64,000 nt of DNA from Methylotenera sp. (GTDB lineage: Bacteria; Pseudomonadota; Gammaproteobacteria; Burkholderiales; Methylophilaceae): assembly GCA_030693535.1 (NCBI GenBank), contig JAUYAL010000074.1, positions 173,142 to 237,141 on the forward strand, read 5' to 3'. Shown in pieces: positions 21,393-30,647 of the stretch; the first letter of the stretch is position 1, and every line of letters begins with the position of its first letter. The position numbers and the translations under genes were made by a program. The notes below the pieces were generated by a model. That model was not told the DNA's origin, did not search any database, and saw only the letters and a list, made by a program, of their open reading frames with translations.

Positions 21393-22388
21393 ATGCAAAA
21401 CAACCCTACAATCAGTTCATCTCCAATGGACGCAATACAATCTTGCATTTTGGATGATATTAAGGCCGTTAATACGGTAATTCAACATTCGCTCCATTCC
21501 GATGTCACCTTAGTCAATCAAGTCGCGCACTACATTATCAATAGCGGTGGTAAACGTTTACGCCCAATCTTGGTGCTACTTTCTGCAGGTCTGTTAGGTA
21601 AAATTAGACCTGAGCATCACCAACTTGCCGCAGTGGTGGAGTTTATTCACACGGCCACTTTACTTCATGATGACGTAGTTGATGAATCTTCGAAGCGGCG
21701 TGGGCAAAATACGGCTAACGCGCTATTTGGTAATGCCGCTAGCGTATTAGTAGGCGACTTCGTTTATTCACGGGCGTTTCAAATGATGGTGTCTGTGCAG
21801 AATATGCGTGTCATGGAAGTTTTAAGTAACGCAACGAACATTATCGCTGAGGGCGAAGTGTTGCAATTGTTGAATGTACATAATGCTGACATTGCCGATG
21901 AAGCATACTTGCAAGTGATTCATTACAAAACCGCTAAATTATTTGAGGCTGCAACACGCTTAGGGGCAATTGTCAGCAATGCATCTGAAGTAGACGAAGA
22001 GGCCTTAAGTAAATACGGTATGCACATAGGCACTGCCTTTCAACTAATTGATGATGTACTTGATTTAAGTGGCAATGCGCTAGAAATTGGGAAAAATCTA
22101 GGTGATGATTTAAGTGAAGGCAAGCCTACATTACCCCTCCTGTACGCAATGCGCCATGGAACTTCTGCAGAAACTGAAACTATCAAGCGTGCTATTGAAA
22201 ACGGTGGCTTAGATGATCTGCCTACGGTACTTAATGCGGTTGAGCGCACTGGGGCATTAAAGCATGTGCGTCAGGTTGCTAGAAACGAAACAAATCTAGC
22301 GTCTGCAGCAATTTCGCATTTTACAGACTCACCCTACAAACAAGCTATGCTTAGCTTAGCTGAGTTTTCGGTATCGAGAAATTATTAA
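21393..22388 (+). CDS. ispB: octaprenyl (polyprenyl) diphosphate synthase
   Basis: A 331-residue trans-polyprenyl synthase that makes the ubiquinone side chain by adding IPP units to farnesyl diphosphate. The two aspartate-rich motifs are present: LHDDVVDES (first, about 91-99) and LIDDVLDLSG (second, about 218-227). GGKRLRP (about 54-60) binds IPP. The start is the ATG at 21393; an AAGG lies about 12 nt upstream. Chain length cannot be read with certainty, so octa- is by family analogy. Its divergence from rplU is conserved in proteobacteria. Confidence 0.93.
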   Translation: MQNNPTISSSPMDAIQSCILDDIKAVNTVIQHSLHSDVTLVNQVAHYIINSGGKRLRPILVLLSAGLLGKIRPEHHQLAAVVEFIHTATLLHDDVVDESSKRRGQNTANALFGNAASVLVGDFVYSRAFQMMVSVQNMRVMEVLSNATNIIAEGEVLQLLNVHNADIADEAYLQVIHYKTAKLFEAATRLGAIVSNASEVDEEALSKYGMHIGTAFQLIDDVLDLSGNALEIGKNLGDDLSEGKPTLPLLYAMRHGTSAETETIKRAIENGGLDDLPTVLNAVERTGALKHVRQVARNETNLASAAISHFTDSPYKQAMLSLAEFSVSRNY

Positions 22389-22408
22389 TCAGCACAGCGC
22401 CCTGCCAA

Positions 22409-22777
22409 TTAATTTAGCGTTATCTTCTCGCCGCTATCGGCGTGGTAATAAGTTAAGTGCGCAAAATCGCTAACGCCTGAAGTTAATGATCCATCAAACA
22501 AAGATCTACCATCTACATCAACAATAGCATAGCCGTTATGATACAGCGTCACTTCAGCAAGTTTCGACTCTTTCTCGGAGCCTTGACGCATAGCAAAACT
22601 GATGCAGTTATCTTCCTCTGCTTCTGAATATACCACCCAATCACGACCTCCTGTCAATTGAGAAAGCCAAGCAGGCAAGTCTACCTCAACGCGACAAATA
22701 ATAGGCTCATCCCATTCGGGCCGATTTAATTCAGCCGATAATAACTCAATTGCATTTTGTCGATTTGTATCTACCAT
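22409..22777 (-). CDS. conserved hypothetical protein
   Basis: A 122-residue acidic soluble protein (MVDTNRQNAIELLSAELNRP...) with no signal peptide, TM helix or recognisable catalytic motif. It looks like a compact alpha-beta fold, with an N-terminal helix and several beta strands. It converges on ispB, with a 20-nt gap, and is divergent from pilD. I do not recognise it. The start is the ATG at 22777; its length, composition and lack of overlap with a better ORF support a real gene. Confidence 0.65.
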   Translation of the reverse strand: MVDTNRQNAIELLSAELNRPEWDEPIICRVEVDLPAWLSQLTGGRDWVVYSEAEEDNCISFAMRQGSEKESKLAEVTLYHNGYAIVDVDGRSLFDGSLTSGVSDFAHLTYYHADSGEKITLN

Positions 22778-23012
22778 TTACATTCTCTCTTGCTTATTGT
22801 CATCATTATATCTGGTGCATTTAATTTCTATTTACTATTTGTGGCCTAATTTAACAATTTCAAGAGGCTCAATTTCAGTTTTTATAGACTTACCCTCTAG
22901 GTCACTTATAAAATATCAGCCATACATTTAGTTGCCACAAACATTTAACGATGCGATGATGCGTTTAGTTTACAAATTGTTTTAGCATGACGCTTAAACC
23001 TTAAGGATTGCT

Positions 23013-23882
23013 ATGTTCAGCGGATTTTCAGATATTTCAAACATATTGCAACAAAATAGTATTATTTTTATCACACTCTCTGTCATTTTTGGCTTAATGG
23101 TTGGCAGTTTTTTAAATGTGGTGATTCATCGATTGCCTAAGATGATGGAGAGCGAGTGGCATAACAACTGCCTCGAACTGCAAGGCAAAGACATTCCAGA
23201 GGCCGTCAAATATACACTAGCTAAACCCCGCTCTGCTTGCCCAGCATGTGGGCACATGATTACTGCGTTAGAAAACATTCCTGTTCTTAGCTTCCTTTTT
23301 TTAAAGGGAAAATGTAGCAACTGCAAAACCTCTATCAGTATTCGCTATCCATTGATTGAAATGCTGACAAGCCTCTTAATTGGCTTAGTAAGCTGGAAAT
23401 TTGGCTATACCAGCATCACGATTTTTGCTTGGATTTTCACCTTTGCACTTATCGCCCTCACTTTTATTGATTTTGATACACAACTATTACCTGATGACAT
23501 CACGTTGCCACTATTATGGCTAGGCTTACTTTTTAACTTGAATAATGGCTTTGCCGATTTAAAATCTGCCGTCATTGGTGCAATTGCTGGTTACCTTATT
23601 TTATGGTCTATTTACTGGCTTTTTAAATTAGTGACTGGCAAAGAAGGTATGGGCTATGGCGATTTTAAATTACTTGCAGCTATCGGCGCTTGGTTTGGCT
23701 GGCAATTATTACCTGCGGTAATTTTACTGTCATCCGTTTTAGGTGCGGCCATCGGTATCAGTCTTATTGTATTCACAAAACGCGGCCGTGAAATACCTAT
23801 GCCTTTTGGCCCATTTTTAGCTATCGGCGGCATCGCGGCTTTGTTTTTGGGGCCGCAACTTGCTAGCTATTATCTTTCATAA
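23013..23882 (+). CDS. pilD: type IV prepilin peptidase / N-methyltransferase
   Basis: A 289-residue polytopic inner membrane protease that cleaves prepilin leader peptides and methylates the new N-terminus. The cytoplasmic zinc-type cysteines CPACGH and CSNC (about 72-77 and 96-99) and both catalytic aspartate regions, DFDTQLLPDD (about 154-163) and GMGYGDFKLL (about 214-223), are present. It precedes coaE by 3 nt. The usual pilB and pilC partners are not upstream here. Confidence 0.95.
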   Translation: MFSGFSDISNILQQNSIIFITLSVIFGLMVGSFLNVVIHRLPKMMESEWHNNCLELQGKDIPEAVKYTLAKPRSACPACGHMITALENIPVLSFLFLKGKCSNCKTSISIRYPLIEMLTSLLIGLVSWKFGYTSITIFAWIFTFALIALTFIDFDTQLLPDDITLPLLWLGLLFNLNNGFADLKSAVIGAIAGYLILWSIYWLFKLVTGKEGMGYGDFKLLAAIGAWFGWQLLPAVILLSSVLGAAIGISLIVFTKRGREIPMPFGPFLAIGGIAALFLGPQLASYYLS

Positions 23883-23885
23883 ATA

Positions 23886-24503
23886 ATGATGATTATCGCA
23901 CTTACTGGTGGCATCGGATCTGGTAAAAGTGAAGCAGCGAGGCAGTTTGCAGCGTTAGGCGTACCTATCGTTGATGTAGATGTAATTGCACATGAGCTCA
24001 CTTCCAATGGCAATCCAATACTGAATGATATTAAACATGTTTTTGGAGAGGCGTTCTTTCATCAAGATGGCACATTAAACCGTGCAGAACTTCGCAAGCA
24101 TGTATTTGAACAACCTCAAGAACGACTTAAACTTGAAGCCATCCTACACCCAGCCATTCACGCACGCGCTCTGAAACAACTAAGAGATAACGAAAGTAAA
24201 TTACAACCGAACTATCAAATTCTAGTCATTCCACTTCTTTTTGAAAATAATCGCTATGATAATGTGGTCGACAAATCATTGGTCATTGACTGTGATGAAA
24301 ATCTACAAATTAAGCGCGCCATGGCAAGAAGCCAGATGTCTGACGTGGAAGTGCAAGAGGTGATGAGTACGCAAGTAGATAGAGCCGTGCGACTAAGACT
24401 TGCAGACACAATCATCAATAACAATGGCACACTTGCTGAATTACAAGAAAAAGTTGCTAAAACTCACAAAAAGTTCATTAAAACTTGCATAGTTAGCAAA
24501 TAA
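23886..24503 (+). CDS. coaE: dephospho-CoA kinase
   Basis: A 205-residue P-loop kinase for the last step of coenzyme A synthesis. The P-loop GGIGSGKS is near residues 9-16 and the substrate-site segment VDVDVIAHEL follows; the lid RAMARSQMS is near 140. It starts 3 nt after pilD at an ATGATG doublet, so residue 1 could be either Met. It forms the pilD-coaE-zapD-yacG cluster conserved in proteobacteria. Confidence 0.96.
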   Translation: MMIIALTGGIGSGKSEAARQFAALGVPIVDVDVIAHELTSNGNPILNDIKHVFGEAFFHQDGTLNRAELRKHVFEQPQERLKLEAILHPAIHARALKQLRDNESKLQPNYQILVIPLLFENNRYDNVVDKSLVIDCDENLQIKRAMARSQMSDVEVQEVMSTQVDRAVRLRLADTIINNNGTLAELQEKVAKTHKKFIKTCIVSK

Positions 24504-24608
24504 ATTTGATAATCCAGTTCAACTTACACATACAGTGTTATTCATGATGAATGCCGCACTGTTATGCTAATAATTTAACGGGACATATTATCAAACGTAT
24601 AGTCAAAC

Positions 24609-25367
24609 ATGCCTAGTTACGATTATCCATTCAATGAGCGCATACGCACGTTACTTCGTGTGGAAGACTTGTTCGCCAAATTATTATATAACATAGAAGC
24701 AGGTCATGAATATCACCACCATAGCGCTTTAATTACCCTATTACAAATCTTAGATGTCGTTGATCGTGCCGAGCTTAAATTAGATTTATTGCAAGAGCTT
24801 GATCGCCAAAAGTTAGCAATGAACTTGTTGGTAGGAAATCCAGCCATTGCGGCAAATACGTTAAAAAACATTCTGAATGATATTGATGTGGCTTCAGATG
24901 CACTGCGCTCTGAAAACACCAAGCTAGGCCAAACTTTGCGTGCAAACGAATGGCTAATGAGCATTAAACAACGCGCCAGCATTCCAGGTGGCGTGTGCGA
25001 ATTTGACCTGCCTTCGTACCACTATTGGCTTGGACTTAGCGAAGAGAACCGCAGAGCAGATTTTAAAGGCTGGCTAAAGCCACTATTACCGATGCACGAT
25101 GCCATCGCCATTATTTTACATATTCTGCGTGGTAGCGGAACTACCAGCAAACTTATTGCGTCTAGTGGTGCTTACCAACAAATGCTTGGTGGCGTAAAGC
25201 CAGCACAAATGTTAAGGATTGAATTGGCCAACAAACTCCATTGCTTTCCAGAGGTGAGTGCCAATAAATACGCAATTAACATTCGATTCAACATTCTTGA
25301 TTTCACGCAAAAGCCACAAAAGTTTGATGAAGACGTTAGCTTTACACTAACACTTTGCAACTTATAA
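24609..25367 (+). CDS. zapD: cell division protein ZapD
   Basis: A 252-residue protein of the ZapD (YacF, DUF1342) family that bundles FtsZ filaments at the division ring. The N-terminus YDYPFNERIRTLLRVEDLF (residues 4-22) and LPSYHYWL (about 135-142) are family hallmarks. An alpha-helical N-terminal half is followed by a beta-rich C-terminal half. It lies between coaE and yacG, the conserved order. Confidence 0.95.
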   Translation: MPSYDYPFNERIRTLLRVEDLFAKLLYNIEAGHEYHHHSALITLLQILDVVDRAELKLDLLQELDRQKLAMNLLVGNPAIAANTLKNILNDIDVASDALRSENTKLGQTLRANEWLMSIKQRASIPGGVCEFDLPSYHYWLGLSEENRRADFKGWLKPLLPMHDAIAIILHILRGSGTTSKLIASSGAYQQMLGGVKPAQMLRIELANKLHCFPEVSANKYAINIRFNILDFTQKPQKFDEDVSFTLTLCNL

Positions 25368-25478
25368 CTTTTTATCACCCCAAGACAAAAATTTGCACTA
25401 TGTTAGGTTCTGTATTATTCAAGCTTTATCATTAACGTAATATGCAACCAGCTCAATTTCTAAATACCGATATCAAAT

Positions 25479-25706
25479 ATGGAATCTATTAAAAAACGTT
25501 TAGTTGCCTGTCCAAAATGCAGCAATTTGTCAGAATTTTCGCCCAGCAATCCTTTTCGACCTTTTTGTAGTGAACGTTGCAAGCTCATTGATTTGGGGAT
25601 ATGGGCTAGCGAAGGATATACTATTCCAGAAGAGATCAAACCTGATGATATCACCAATGACTTCACAGGCGGATTTGATGACAACGCATTTAAACAGGGA
25701 AATTAA
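25479..25706 (+). CDS. yacG: DNA gyrase inhibitor YacG
   Basis: A 75-residue zinc protein. Four zinc ligands lie in CPKC (11-14) and CSERC (about 30-34), followed by the family [15 protein letters not shown] segment. YacG binds GyrB and inhibits gyrase in E. coli. The C-terminal part is acidic. It follows zapD with a 111-nt gap and precedes the copper chaperone gene by 2 nt. Confidence 0.94.
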   Translation: MESIKKRLVACPKCSNLSEFSPSNPFRPFCSERCKLIDLGIWASEGYTIPEEIKPDDITNDFTGGFDDNAFKQGN

Positions 25707-25708
25707 AT

Positions 25709-26182
25709 ATGAAAAACTCATTACACAAAAATTTACGTCAATACATATTACTTATATTGCTTTCATTCACTTCCGCTTCCGTTCAGGCGTTAGACGTTTC
25801 ATTATCTAAAGAACTTGTTTCAATAAAAGATGCGTGGGTACGACCAACTAATCCAGGTCAAGAAGTTGGTGCCGCTTACATGACTTTAACCAGCAAACGC
25901 GATGTTAGCCTTGTGAGCGTAGAAGCTGATGCAACTAAAAGTGTAGAAATTCACAATATGACCATGGATAATGGTGTGATGAAAATGCGCATGCTTGATG
26001 TACTGCCACTAAAGGCAGGGAAGCCTTACAAGCTTGCGCCTGGTGGCTTTCATTTAATGTTATTCGATTTAAAAAAACCGCTGACTTTAGGTGAAGAGGT
26101 GAATTTTGTGCTCACCTTTAAGAATAAAAACAAACAATCATTTAAACAAAATATTAGAGCTGTAGTAAAAGCGCCGAACTAA
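25709..26182 (+). CDS. periplasmic copper chaperone, PCu(A)C family
   Basis: A 157-residue protein with a signal peptide (about 1-29, ending VQA). The PCu(A)C copper motif is clear: HNM (about 82-84), then methionines in MKMRM, and HLM (about 112-114) with GGFHLML. These proteins carry Cu(I) in the periplasm and assist cytochrome oxidase CuA assembly. It begins 2 nt after yacG and overlaps the convergent MutT-ThiE gene by 4 nt at its 3' end. Confidence 0.92.
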   Translation: MKNSLHKNLRQYILLILLSFTSASVQALDVSLSKELVSIKDAWVRPTNPGQEVGAAYMTLTSKRDVSLVSVEADATKSVEIHNMTMDNGVMKMRMLDVLPLKAGKPYKLAPGGFHLMLFDLKKPLTLGEEVNFVLTFKNKNKQSFKQNIRAVVKAPN

Positions 26183-27165
26183 CGCCAAAAGTCGCGCAAC
26201 ATAGCGACACCATGTGCCCCATGCAATCTGGCAGTATTTAAATCTGCCATTTGCATTCCTCCCAGGGCATAGACAGGTAACGAGTAGCCTCTAATTAAAT
26301 CACTAAACCTCTCCCAACCTAGTGGTACGGCATCTGTGTGGCTTAGTGTTGTTTTTACGGGTGATAAGGTCACGTAATCCAGACCTAAGCTCTCTGCTTT
26401 TGCTAGTTCTTGGCCATTGTGGCAAGACGCGCCGCACCACATGTGGTCAGGCTTCACTTGTAGTCGCATTAAATCCTGCGAAGTAAAATGTATACCTGGT
26501 ACGTTTAAGTCATGGACTAAATTTAAGTCTGAATAGTGAGAAGTTGAATTAACCATCACTTTAGCTTGATAAGGCGCGGCCATATTCATAACACGCACCA
26601 TGAACAACCTTAAATCTGCTGGCGTGAGCTGCTTTTCTCGTACCTGAATCATCATTAAGCCTTCGTCCAAGGCTTTGTTTAATCGCTTAAAAAAGATAGC
26701 TTCACCTAACTCGCCTAAATTGGTGACAGCATACACAGAAGGCAAATTTAACGCCCTCAATATAGGGGTGTTGGCAGGTAGCATTGGCGACACAGTTAAT
26801 TGATCAGGCCACTGCCAACTAATCACTTGATTCTCTAGTCCAGATGGTTCACCAATCCATGCACTTACAATAAAGAAATGTAGCTTGACGGTTTTTTCAG
26901 GCGCCTCCAAGTTACCTAAAGCATCATATTTTGCAGGATAATCAAATGATCGTGTGAGCCACGGATAGAATGATTTGACAATAATACCTAGCTCTTCCTG
27001 TAATTCACGCTTTAGAGCAAAGTCAGCTATCTCACCCTCTTCTACTTTACCTCCAGGAAACTCCCAATAGCCCGCCCAAGCCTTACCCAATGGTCTCTCT
27101 GCCAATAAAACCATACCATCGTTGCGTTGAATAACCCCTACAGCAGCCTCGGTAATATTAGTCAT
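26179..27165 (-). CDS. Nudix hydrolase (MutT-type) fused to ThiE-like domain
   Basis: A 328-residue two-domain protein. Residues about 1-135 are a Nudix hydrolase with the full box GGKVEEGEIADFALKRELQ plus EELG, resembling 8-oxo-dGTP diphosphatase MutT. Residues about 140-325 resemble thiamine phosphate synthase ThiE/TenI (GASCHN, VTLSPVKTTLSH, GGM). This fusion is known in several betaproteobacteria; whether the ThiE-like half is active is unclear, because canonical ThiE phosphate/Mg residues are only partly recognisable. It overlaps the convergent PCu(A)C gene by 4 nt. Confidence 0.9.
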   Translation of the reverse strand: MTNITEAAVGVIQRNDGMVLLAERPLGKAWAGYWEFPGGKVEEGEIADFALKRELQEELGIIVKSFYPWLTRSFDYPAKYDALGNLEAPEKTVKLHFFIVSAWIGEPSGLENQVISWQWPDQLTVSPMLPANTPILRALNLPSVYAVTNLGELGEAIFFKRLNKALDEGLMMIQVREKQLTPADLRLFMVRVMNMAAPYQAKVMVNSTSHYSDLNLVHDLNVPGIHFTSQDLMRLQVKPDHMWCGASCHNGQELAKAESLGLDYVTLSPVKTTLSHTDAVPLGWERFSDLIRGYSLPVYALGGMQMADLNTARLHGAHGVAMLRDFWR

Positions 27166-27183
27166 TAAATGTCAAAAAAATCA

Positions 27184-28065
27184 TTATTGAATATGTTTAC
27201 TAGCTTCTGCTAGTTTAGCTCTTCCTGAATAATCCCTTGCGAATTGATATGCAACTCTTCCGCTTCTGGAGCCACGCGTATGCGACCATTGCAATGCAGC
27301 AGCACGTTCAGCTTCATTAAATACCGAAATACCGTAGTGACGCAACCACTGTGCCGCTATCACCAAATATTCATCTTGATCAAATGAATAAAACGATAGC
27401 CACATGCCAAATCGATCGGACAACGATGTTTTTTCTTCTACCGTATCTCCAGGTCGAATTTCGCCTCCTAAATGTTGCGTTTCTAAACTTTCAGCCATGA
27501 ATTCTGCAAGTAAATGTCGACGATTAGAAGTCGCATAGACTAAAATATTATCTGCAGTTGTCGCCATAGATCCATCCAAAACCACTTTCAACGCCTTATA
27601 CCCAACATCACCCGCCTCAAAAGATAAGTCATCACAGAACACAATAAATCGTTCTGTTCGTGACTGAAGTAAAGTTGTAATTTTAGGTAAATCAATCAAG
27701 TCCTGCTTATCGACCTCTATGATTCGTAGCCCATCTTTTGAAAACTGGCTCAACAAAGCTTTCACAATAGATGATTTACCAGTTCCCCGAGCGCCTGTTA
27801 ACAATACATTATTGGCGGTGAAGCCCATTACAAATTGTTTAGTATTTCGTACGATTTCTGATTTTTGCTGATCAATATTACGTAAATCATCTAATTGAAT
27901 AAGATGCGGGTGGGAAATTACTTCCAAATAACCTTGGCCTTTGTTGTGTTGCCAGCGCCATGCATTTGCAGACCAATCAGGAGCATTAGATGCGCTTAGA
28001 AAAAAACCTTCCAACCTTGCCAACAAGTCTTCTGCTCGCTGTGTCAATCGGCTCAAATCATTCAT
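27184..28065 (-). CDS. DUF815 family P-loop ATPase
   Basis: A 293-residue AAA-type ATPase with Walker A GARGTGKS (about 92-99), a Walker B-like IVFCDDLSFE (about 141-150) and ATSNRRHL sensor region (about 183-190). It has the DUF815 layout; the function of this family is unknown. It lies between argJ and the mutT-thiE fusion, a conserved order in betaproteobacteria, and starts directly after the argJ stop. Confidence 0.88.
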   Translation of the reverse strand: MNDLSRLTQRAEDLLARLEGFFLSASNAPDWSANAWRWQHNKGQGYLEVISHPHLIQLDDLRNIDQQKSEIVRNTKQFVMGFTANNVLLTGARGTGKSSIVKALLSQFSKDGLRIIEVDKQDLIDLPKITTLLQSRTERFIVFCDDLSFEAGDVGYKALKVVLDGSMATTADNILVYATSNRRHLLAEFMAESLETQHLGGEIRPGDTVEEKTSLSDRFGMWLSFYSFDQDEYLVIAAQWLRHYGISVFNEAERAAALQWSHTRGSRSGRVAYQFARDYSGRAKLAEASKHIQ

Positions 28066-29304
28066 CTATGATCGATAGTCCGCATTAATTTTGACGTAAT
28101 CATAAGAAAAGTCACAAGTCCAGACTGTGCAAGTCGCATTGCCACGCGCCAAATCTACACGCACCAAAATCTCTGCCTCTTTCATCACTGCTGATCCCTG
28201 CTCCTCTTGGTAGGCTGATGCTCTGCCTCCCTTTTCGGCTACCAATACATCGCCTAAATATAGCTTGATAGCGTTTACATCCAGCGCATCAACTCCTGCA
28301 TAGCCAATTGCAGCTAAAATACGACCTAAATTTGGGTCAGATGCAAAAAATGCAGTTTTAATCAAAGGTGAATGTGCAATCGCATATGCCACCTTTCGAC
28401 ATTCAGTTTCATCACGACCACCTTCAATTTTGACGGTCATGAATTTAGTGGCGCCTTCGCCATCCCGCACAATCGCCTGCGCTAGTTCAATTGCCACATC
28501 GGTCATTGCATCGCGCAAGGCAATATAATCGGCACTCGTTTCAGTCACTTCCATATTACCAGCAAGATTGGTTGCCATTAAAATCAAGCTATCATTAGTC
28601 GAAGTATCACCATCTACAGTAATGCAATTAAATGATTTATTTACAGCATATTTGATGATACTTTCAAGCGCAGATTGGCTCACAGAGGCATCCGTCGCAA
28701 TATAGCCCAACATAGTCGCCATATTCGGGTGGATCATGCCAGAGCCTTTACTGATACCAGTAATCGTTACTAATTTACCACCAAGCTGAATTTGACGGGA
28801 TGTACCTTTAGCAACGATATCCGTCGTCATAATCGCCTCAGCGGCATTCAACCAATTATCTTCATTTAGATTTTTAATTGCTGCTGGTAAGCCTGCAATC
28901 ACCTTATCTGCTGGTAAAGGCTCTAAAATGACACCCGTTGAGAATGGCAAAATTTGGTTTGCTTGCAAATTCAACAGATCACCCAATGCCTCACAAGTTT
29001 GTTTAGCTCGATTCAAGCCATCTTGTCCTGTTCCAGCATTTGCGCAACCTGTATTCACCAATAAGGCGCGGATGCCTTGCTTATTACTCTTGCTCTGCTC
29101 AAGAAAGTCTTTACACAAAAGTACGGGGGCCGCACAAAACTGGTTGAGTGTGAACACTCCAGCGACTTTGCTACCCTCAACTAAAGTCATCACCAACACA
29201 TCTTTGCGATTCGGTTTGCGAACATGCGCCTCTGCAAAGCCCAACTGAACACCTCTGACAGGCAATAGGGACGAGGATTTTGGGGTAGCTAATTTTACTG
29301 GCAT
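28066..29304 (-). CDS. argJ: bifunctional ornithine acetyltransferase / N-acetylglutamate synthase
   Basis: A 412-residue ArgJ that recycles the acetyl group in arginine synthesis. It carries the self-cleavage site [14 protein letters not shown], with cleavage expected between Ala196 and nucleophile Thr197, giving alpha and beta chains. The GDTSTNDS motif and NTGCANAGTG oxyanion segment are present. A monofunctional (ornithine-only) activity cannot be excluded from sequence. Confidence 0.96.
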   Translation of the reverse strand: MPVKLATPKSSSLLPVRGVQLGFAEAHVRKPNRKDVLVMTLVEGSKVAGVFTLNQFCAAPVLLCKDFLEQSKSNKQGIRALLVNTGCANAGTGQDGLNRAKQTCEALGDLLNLQANQILPFSTGVILEPLPADKVIAGLPAAIKNLNEDNWLNAAEAIMTTDIVAKGTSRQIQLGGKLVTITGISKGSGMIHPNMATMLGYIATDASVSQSALESIIKYAVNKSFNCITVDGDTSTNDSLILMATNLAGNMEVTETSADYIALRDAMTDVAIELAQAIVRDGEGATKFMTVKIEGGRDETECRKVAYAIAHSPLIKTAFFASDPNLGRILAAIGYAGVDALDVNAIKLYLGDVLVAEKGGRASAYQEEQGSAVMKEAEILVRVDLARGNATCTVWTCDFSYDYVKINADYRS

Positions 29305-29345
29305 AAAGAAACTTTCATTATTTTTTAGTGTGGATATTATAGACC

Positions 29346-30458
29346 TTAGGCTCGCGCATCACCCCAGCGATGGTGACAGCGGTCATCACCCACATAGTAA
29401 GTTTCGCCTGCGCGATCCACACAATATGTCGCTGATACAATCATTTCAGAGAATTCCACGTCGGAACTAATACGCGTATATTCAAACAAAATAGAACGAA
29501 TCACTTTAGAATTTGCACGAATGTGAGAGCCGTGCGATATCCAGCATGGCCCAATAATCTCTGCCCCCGCATCAATTTGTACGCTTGAATCAATATATAC
29601 AGGGCCTTCAATTTTAACGTTAGCCCAATCAATCTTAGTGTTTAGGCCCACCCATACGCCTGGTTTAACCTCTTTTCCTGGCATGTCCATAAAGCGAATC
29701 TCACCACGCAAAACGCGCTGCAAGACTTCCCAATAATCTGAGATACGTCCGATATCGATCCAGTTATAAGATCTTTTTTGTGCGTAAAAAGGCAAGCCTT
29801 TCTCTACTAGCATTGGAAATAATTGGCCACCAATGTCAAACACTTCACCCGATGGGATTAAATCAATCGCTTCTGGTTCAAAGAAATAAATACCAGTACT
29901 GGCAAAATTTGAGCGCGCTTCACTAGGTTGAGGCTTTTCTTGGAATGAAATCACCCTGCCTTCTGCATCAGTTTCTACCACTCCATAATTACTGACTTCT
30001 GAATTTGGCACTTCCATCGTGACAATACTTACTAGGGCTTTTTTCTGTTTATGCTCAAAAAGAGCGGCACCAATATCAAGATCAATCAACGCATCGCCAC
30101 ATAAGACAATAGTAGTTTGGTCAAAAAAACCACCAAAGTCTTGAATATACTTCATGCCACCGGCCGAGCCTCTAGCTTTAGGCATCAGTTCACCGTGCTC
30201 AAAATGACCTTCGTAGGAATACCCTATTTGCACATCTAAACGCTGGCCATTACCAAAATACTGTTCAATCTTACGGTTAAGATGCGCAACGTTTATCATG
30301 ATTTCTTTTACACCGTGCCGTGCAAGATGTTCAATCAGATATTCCATCACCGGCTTACCTAAAATAGGAATCATCGGCTTTGGCATATCTTTTGTTAGGG
30401 GGCGCACACGTGTACCTTGGCCCGCGGCAAGGATCATTCCTTTAAGTTGCACTGACAT
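29346..30458 (-). CDS. sugar nucleotidyltransferase (mannose-1-phosphate guanylyltransferase-like)
   Basis: A 370-residue protein. The N-terminal nucleotidyltransferase domain has the signature [20 protein letters not shown] (about 7-26) and GDALIDLD; the C-terminal part (about 255-370) is a left-handed beta-helix with hexapeptide-like turns. I start it at the ATG at 30456-30458, preceded by GGA 6 nt upstream, not at a longer extension. It would make an NDP-sugar (GDP-mannose or dTDP/UDP-glucose) for surface polysaccharide. The substrate is undetermined. Confidence 0.87.
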   Translation of the reverse strand: MSVQLKGMILAAGQGTRVRPLTKDMPKPMIPILGKPVMEYLIEHLARHGVKEIMINVAHLNRKIEQYFGNGQRLDVQIGYSYEGHFEHGELMPKARGSAGGMKYIQDFGGFFDQTTIVLCGDALIDLDIGAALFEHKQKKALVSIVTMEVPNSEVSNYGVVETDAEGRVISFQEKPQPSEARSNFASTGIYFFEPEAIDLIPSGEVFDIGGQLFPMLVEKGLPFYAQKRSYNWIDIGRISDYWEVLQRVLRGEIRFMDMPGKEVKPGVWVGLNTKIDWANVKIEGPVYIDSSVQIDAGAEIIGPCWISHGSHIRANSKVIRSILFEYTRISSDVEFSEMIVSATYCVDRAGETYYVGDDRCHHRWGDARA

Positions 30459-30647
30459 TGATATCCATTTCCATTTATTTACAAAAACAACAGCGATCCA
30501 AATTACTGCCCATTCTAAATTCAATCAAACTGTAGCACCATTTGCTCAACTCCATTTAAAGTTAAATTTTGCAAGACCAGAAAGCCTTATTATTCTAATC
30601 TTAAATGAACAATTTAGGATGATCACCTAGAAAACCTATATTTTAGC

